Below, piece by piece: positions 28,586 through 32,480 of a stretch of 32,480 nt of DNA. The stretch covers positions 1 to 32,480 of the forward strand of contig SSFP01000036.1 in NCBI GenBank assembly GCA_008015455.1, written 5' to 3'. The position numbers and the translations under genes are program-made. The notes below the pieces were generated by a model, which saw only the letters and a list, made by a program, of their open reading frames with translations, ran no database searches and was not told the DNA's origin. The first letter of the stretch is position 1. Each line of letters starts with the position of its first letter. Source of the DNA: Polynucleobacter sp. (GTDB taxonomy: Bacteria > Pseudomonadota > Gammaproteobacteria > Burkholderiales > Burkholderiaceae).

Positions 28586-29557
28586 TTAATCAGCAGTCAA
28601 TTTTGCTGTTTGTACAACTTTTTTCCATTTAGCCAAATCATCAGCAATTAATTTCTTAAATTGCTCAGGTGTACTTGTTTCAACGTCAGTACCTTGACCT
28701 TCAATTTGAGTAATCACAGCTTTTTCATTTAATACCTTATTCATCGCTGTATTGATTTGCTGGACAACAGCTTTTGGTGTTTTTGCTGGAGCAAATAAAC
28801 CATACCATTGAGTCACATTCACACCATTGATACCAAGCTCTTTCAATGTTGGCACATTAGGCAACACTTGTGAACGCTTATCACCAGCAATAGCAACAGC
28901 AGTTAGCTTGCCGCTTTTAACGTGTGGGGCACCTGTAAACAAACTTGGGAACATGATTTGTGTTTGACCAGCCATCGTATCTGTTACAGCAGGTGCGGAA
29001 CCCTTGTATGGCACGTGCAACATATCAATGCCTGTATTCATCTTAAATAACTCTGCTGCAAAGTGAGGAGCTGTTCCATTACCTGCTGAGGCATAGCTCA
29101 CCTTACCTGAATTAGCTTTTAAATAAGCAATCACGGCTTTAGAGTCTTTTTCTTTTAATGTGCCACTAGCCACCATTAATGTTGGTGAGTAACCCACTAA
29201 ACCGATAGGCTCAAAATCTTTGATCGGATCATATTTCAATTTTTGCAATGCTGGGTTCATGCCATGAGTTGCCACATAACCAAACAAAATCATATGACCA
29301 TCAGCTGGCGCTTTAGCCACATATTCAGCAGCAATCGCACCATTAGCACCTGGCTTATTTTCAACAATGATTGTTTGACCCAATAAAGGTCCCATTTTTT
29401 GCGAAAGAATACGAGCCATCGCATCATTACCACCACCAGCAGCGGTTGGAACAACAATCGTAATTGTTTTACTTGGGAAATTTTGTGCATTAGCAACGCT
29501 CAAGCCCAAGCTTGTTAATGCTGCTACAACTGTAGCGATCATTTTTGTTTTCATCAT
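28586..29557 (-). CDS. Bug-family tripartite tricarboxylate transporter substrate-binding protein (orphan receptor)
   Basis: Signal peptide ending VANAQ; FPSKTITIVVPTAAGGGNDAMARILSQKMGPLLGQTIIVENKPGANGAIAAEYVAKAPADGHMI. Confidence 0.96.
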   Translation of the reverse strand: MMKTKMIATVVAALTSLGLSVANAQNFPSKTITIVVPTAAGGGNDAMARILSQKMGPLLGQTIIVENKPGANGAIAAEYVAKAPADGHMILFGYVATHGMNPALQKLKYDPIKDFEPIGLVGYSPTLMVASGTLKEKDSKAVIAYLKANSGKVSYASAGNGTAPHFAAELFKMNTGIDMLHVPYKGSAPAVTDTMAGQTQIMFPSLFTGAPHVKSGKLTAVAIAGDKRSQVLPNVPTLKELGINGVNVTQWYGLFAPAKTPKAVVQQINTAMNKVLNEKAVITQIEGQGTDVETSTPEQFKKLIADDLAKWKKVVQTAKLTAD

Positions 29558-29585
29558 CTTGAATCTCCTAACTCTCTTGATTAAC

Positions 29586-30653
29586 TTATTTGGGTGGAAT
29601 GACTAATTCACCCTGCATAATTTTTCGAACAGTCCGCACAACAGATGCTCGCTCTAAAACAACTTCACCTTCTTTATTTCCAACTTTTAATGCAATTTGA
29701 ATTTTTCCTGACGGATGGCAAATGTTGACTACATGCTCACCCGCTGGAATGCTGGATTTATTAGCAACAGTGCCAGGTAAAACAAAAGCGCTGGCAAGAC
29801 CAATCGCTCCTGTAACAGCATGCGATGTATGGCAACGCTTTGGCGTGAAGTATCTTGAGTTGATAGATAACTGATCTTCATGCTCACCCAATAAAACTGG
29901 CTTAGGAATGACACTATCAGTCACATCGCCCAAACCCATCATGGCACCAGCCTTTAAGCGGATGGCATGCAAGCGCTCGATTAAACCCGGATGATCATCT
30001 AATTCAGCAGCAGTTTCAGTCCCTGTTAGACCAAAATTTTGAGCACGCATCATCACCATGGGCATCGCTGCATCAATACAAGTGACCTCGATGCCATCAA
30101 TGACATCTACCTTGTTACCCGTTGGAAATACTTTGCCAGTAACTGCGCCCCATGCGTCTAAAAAACTTAAATAAACAGGTGAACCTGTACTGGGAACGCC
30201 ATCAATAGCAAAATCACCATCGTAGACAACAGCGCCGTCTTTCGTCTTCACGATCACATCAATGCGCGCTTTGGTATTAACGTTGAAAACGCGTACCAAG
30301 GTTTCACCTTCAACTAGTGGAACTAAACCTTGCTCGATGGCAAAAGGACCAACGCCTGCCAACATATTGCCGCAATTAGGTCGGGTATCAACGACTGCTT
30401 CGGCTACCCCTACCTGAGCAAATAAATAATCAACATCACAGTCAGCCTGAGTTGATTTGGAAACAATGGCTACTTTGCTTGTTAATGTTGTGCCACCACC
30501 CAAACCATTAATTTGAGTGGCATGACCTGCACCAATCGCACTAATTAGTACATGATCTCGATCTTCGATCGATTCTGGCAACCATTCTTTTAAAAAGAAT
30601 GGTCCACGAGACGTGCCAGCTCTCATCAATACGCAAGGTGTTGTTTTGTTCAT
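29586..30653 (-). CDS. PrpF-family isomerase/tautomerase (aconitate or 4-oxalomesaconate type)
   Basis: TPCVLMRAGTSRGPFFLKEWLP, INGLGGGTTLTSKVAIVS, VVDTRPNCGNMLAGVGPFAIEQGLV (PrpF-fold Cys motif). Confidence 0.9.
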   Translation of the reverse strand: MNKTTPCVLMRAGTSRGPFFLKEWLPESIEDRDHVLISAIGAGHATQINGLGGGTTLTSKVAIVSKSTQADCDVDYLFAQVGVAEAVVDTRPNCGNMLAGVGPFAIEQGLVPLVEGETLVRVFNVNTKARIDVIVKTKDGAVVYDGDFAIDGVPSTGSPVYLSFLDAWGAVTGKVFPTGNKVDVIDGIEVTCIDAAMPMVMMRAQNFGLTGTETAAELDDHPGLIERLHAIRLKAGAMMGLGDVTDSVIPKPVLLGEHEDQLSINSRYFTPKRCHTSHAVTGAIGLASAFVLPGTVANKSSIPAGEHVVNICHPSGKIQIALKVGNKEGEVVLERASVVRTVRKIMQGELVIPPK

Positions 30654-30685
30654 GGAAGAGGATTATGGGGGTCAGAGATCATTTT

Positions 30686-30722
30686 GTTAATTGCAATTTT
30701 ATGAATTATTATTGCAATTAAC
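30686..30722. promoter_or_regulatory. Inverted repeat in the prpF/lysR divergent promoter, candidate LysR operator
   Basis: GTTAATTGCAAT (30686-30697) - 13 bp - ATTGCAATTAAC (30711-30722), a perfect 12-bp inverted repeat. Confidence 0.6.
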
Positions 30723-30744
30723 ACATCAATTGAAATGGCAAAAA

Positions 30745-31650
30745 ATGAGCATTAATTTCGACCTTCATGACCTACAAGCCTTTGTAGCGGCGGCTGAGTT
30801 CAAGAGCTTTAGAAAAGCAGCTGAATTCGTCAATATCTCTCAGCCAGCCTTTAGTCGCCGCATCGATAAGCTAGAGCAATCGCTTGATGTGCGCTTGATT
30901 GATCGAAATACGAGAAATATGGAGTTGACGCATGTCGGGCGAGAATTCGCCAGAAAAGCAAGACTCATCCTTGATAACTTAGATGAGGCTCTACTGAGCA
31001 TCGAAGAAGTCGGTGGAGCTCGTATGGGGCAAGTCACGATTGCTTGCGTACCATCGGCTGTGTACTACTTCTTGCCACAGGTTTTGCGCGCCTATCATGC
31101 AAGCTATCCGCGCATCAAAATTAAAGTCCACGATGCCAGTGCTAACCAAGTGTTATCGGTGGTAGCCAGCGGCGAAGCAGACTTTGGCGTGAACTTTATT
31201 GGAGATGATGAACCTGGGATTGATTTTCAAACCATTCTTGAGGAACGATTTGTTGCAGCCTGCAGAAAAGATCATCCCTTAAGTAAGAAAAAAGTAGCCA
31301 CCTGGGAGGAACTTAAAAAATATGACTTCATGAGCGTATCAAAATCATCGGGTAACCGGATGCTTTTAGATATGGCTCTTGCGGGAACCAGCGACAAACC
31401 AAGCATTGTTTATGAAGCTCAGCACGTCACAACCTTATTAGGTCTTGTGGAAGCCGGAATGGGTATTGCTGCAGTGCCATCACTAGCGATGCCATCAAAA
31501 GATCACGCGGTGTTAGCAAGTGTCCCGCTTATTAATCCCATTGTTTCAAGAAGAATTGGCTTGATTAAGAGAAAAGGCCGAAGCTTTACACCTGCGGCTG
31601 AGAGACTCTATGAGTTGCTGCTAGGCTTTGAAAATAACTTCAAAGCCTAG
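30745..31650 (+). CDS. LysR-family transcriptional regulator
   Basis: MSINFDLHDLQAFVAAAEFKSFRKAAEFVNISQPAFSRRIDKLEQSLDVRLIDRNTR HTH. ATG at 30745 preferred over TTG at 30691, which lies inside the operator repeat. Confidence 0.92.
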   Translation: MSINFDLHDLQAFVAAAEFKSFRKAAEFVNISQPAFSRRIDKLEQSLDVRLIDRNTRNMELTHVGREFARKARLILDNLDEALLSIEEVGGARMGQVTIACVPSAVYYFLPQVLRAYHASYPRIKIKVHDASANQVLSVVASGEADFGVNFIGDDEPGIDFQTILEERFVAACRKDHPLSKKKVATWEELKKYDFMSVSKSSGNRMLLDMALAGTSDKPSIVYEAQHVTTLLGLVEAGMGIAAVPSLAMPSKDHAVLASVPLINPIVSRRIGLIKRKGRSFTPAAERLYELLLGFENNFKA

Positions 31651-31654
31651 CTTA

Positions 31655-32480
31655 TTAATCAGCACCTAATTTAAGGTTACTAGGCAATCTCTTTTCAATA
31701 GCCCACTTCAATAATGCAACACCACGATAAATGCCATGCATGAACTTGCCGTAAGGCATGGTGATAAAGAAAGCCATCACGCAACCCAAATGAATCGATA
31801 AGGTTAGCGGCATCCAGATACTATCTCTTAACACTAACAAAACTAAACCTGATAAACCTGTTAAGAAAAGTAAAGTCACAAATCCAACATCCATGCCTTT
31901 TTGCGATGGATCGCCATGCAAAGGATGTCTTTTAAAACGCAAATGAAGAAGCCCTAAGGGACCAATGACTAAACCAATGCCACCTAATGTTCCCAAGATA
32001 ACTGGCAAACTTAAATAAGGGTATGGCGCTCGATAAGATAAGAAGTAGTGATAGATCGTTGCCACTGAAGTAGCAGCAAAACATAACAAGAAACCGTAGA
32101 ACGTGAAATGATGGAAGATGCGACGTGCTTTAGTGTAGCGATCACTTTCTTCATTACATCCCTCACCATGACCACCATCTAAATACTTCAAAGTAGCAAT
32201 CGAAGTGACTGCTTCTTGGACGCTGCCGCAAGAAGCTTTATCTAAAGGAGAATTTTTAATAAATTTTGCAATGCTCATCAACATGGCAAAAATTACAAGT
32301 CCAAAAACGGAACCAAACATCCAAACCAAAGTGTTATGACTAAACGCTTGATAGAAGTTACCCGCTTCAGAAGGTGCCCAAAATAAGCCACCCTTAAGAT
32401 AAGCAGAGAGCCCCAAGAAAAATGCCAAAGCAAATGAAAGAACAATCGCCAAAAATAAACCATTGCGCTGATACATTTGC
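31655..32480 (-). CDS. tcuB: TcuB/CitB-like membrane protein of tricarballylate/citrate utilisation (5' end outside the window)
   Basis: Multi-TM C-terminal region (RRIFHHFTFYGFLLCFAATSVATIYHYFLSYRAPYPYLSLPVILGTLGGIGLVIGPLGLL, GKFMHGIYRGVALLKWAIE). The Fe-S N-terminus expected for TcuB is beyond the window edge; the reported Met is probably internal. Confidence 0.8.
   Translation of the reverse strand, partial: QMYQRNGLFLAIVLSFALAFFLGLSAYLKGGLFWAPSEAGNFYQAFSHNTLVWMFGSVFGLVIFAMLMSIAKFIKNSPLDKASCGSVQEAVTSIATLKYLDGGHGEGCNEESDRYTKARRIFHHFTFYGFLLCFAATSVATIYHYFLSYRAPYPYLSLPVILGTLGGIGLVIGPLGLLHLRFKRHPLHGDPSQKGMDVGFVTLLFLTGLSGLVLLVLRDSIWMPLTLSIHLGCVMAFFITMPYGKFMHGIYRGVALLKWAIEKRLPSNLKLGAD

Noticed and set aside
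1-32480. Search for CRISPR arrays, IS elements, prophage, toxin-antitoxin or defence islands
   Set aside because: No regularly spaced repeats, transposases, integrases, phage structural genes or recognisable toxin/antitoxin pairs were seen in the reading or the ORF track.

Overview
The window is mostly ordinary chromosomal sequence from a low-GC betaproteobacterium. Gene content and protein character suggest a Polynucleobacter-like Burkholderiaceae member; this is an inference, since no search was run. In order it carries: DsbC-like isomerase, M61 peptidase, ung, hemA-prfA-prmC-grxD, rmuC, a disrupted NYN-domain gene, a phasin, tRNA-Thr(TGT), sspB-sspA, petABC (cytochrome bc1), a Nif3-like gene, an HtrA/Deg protease, ompW, gltIJKL and tctDE/tctCBA. 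The right end (about 25.9-32.5 kb) is an organic-acid/CoA-ester module: CaiB-type CoA-transferase, HMG-CoA-lyase-type lyase, hotdog thioesterase, orphan Bug receptor, PrpF-type isomerase, LysR regulator and a 5'-truncated TcuB-like protein. I found no CRISPR array, prophage, insertion sequence or obvious defence system. The points most worth checking are: (1) the NYN gene is broken, with its catalytic N-terminus in a different frame from the called ORF and a conserved segment missing; (2) a candidate short intergenic RNA upstream of it; (3) a 12-bp inverted repeat with two ATTGCAAT boxes 21 bp apart in the prpF/lysR divergent promoter; (4) 11-bp-phased TTGACAG repeats in the tctD/tctC promoter; (5) unusual active-site motifs in the uracil-DNA glycosylase; (6) a phasin with a basic tail and TGC-N3-GCA sites upstream; (7) the uncharacterised catabolic module itself.
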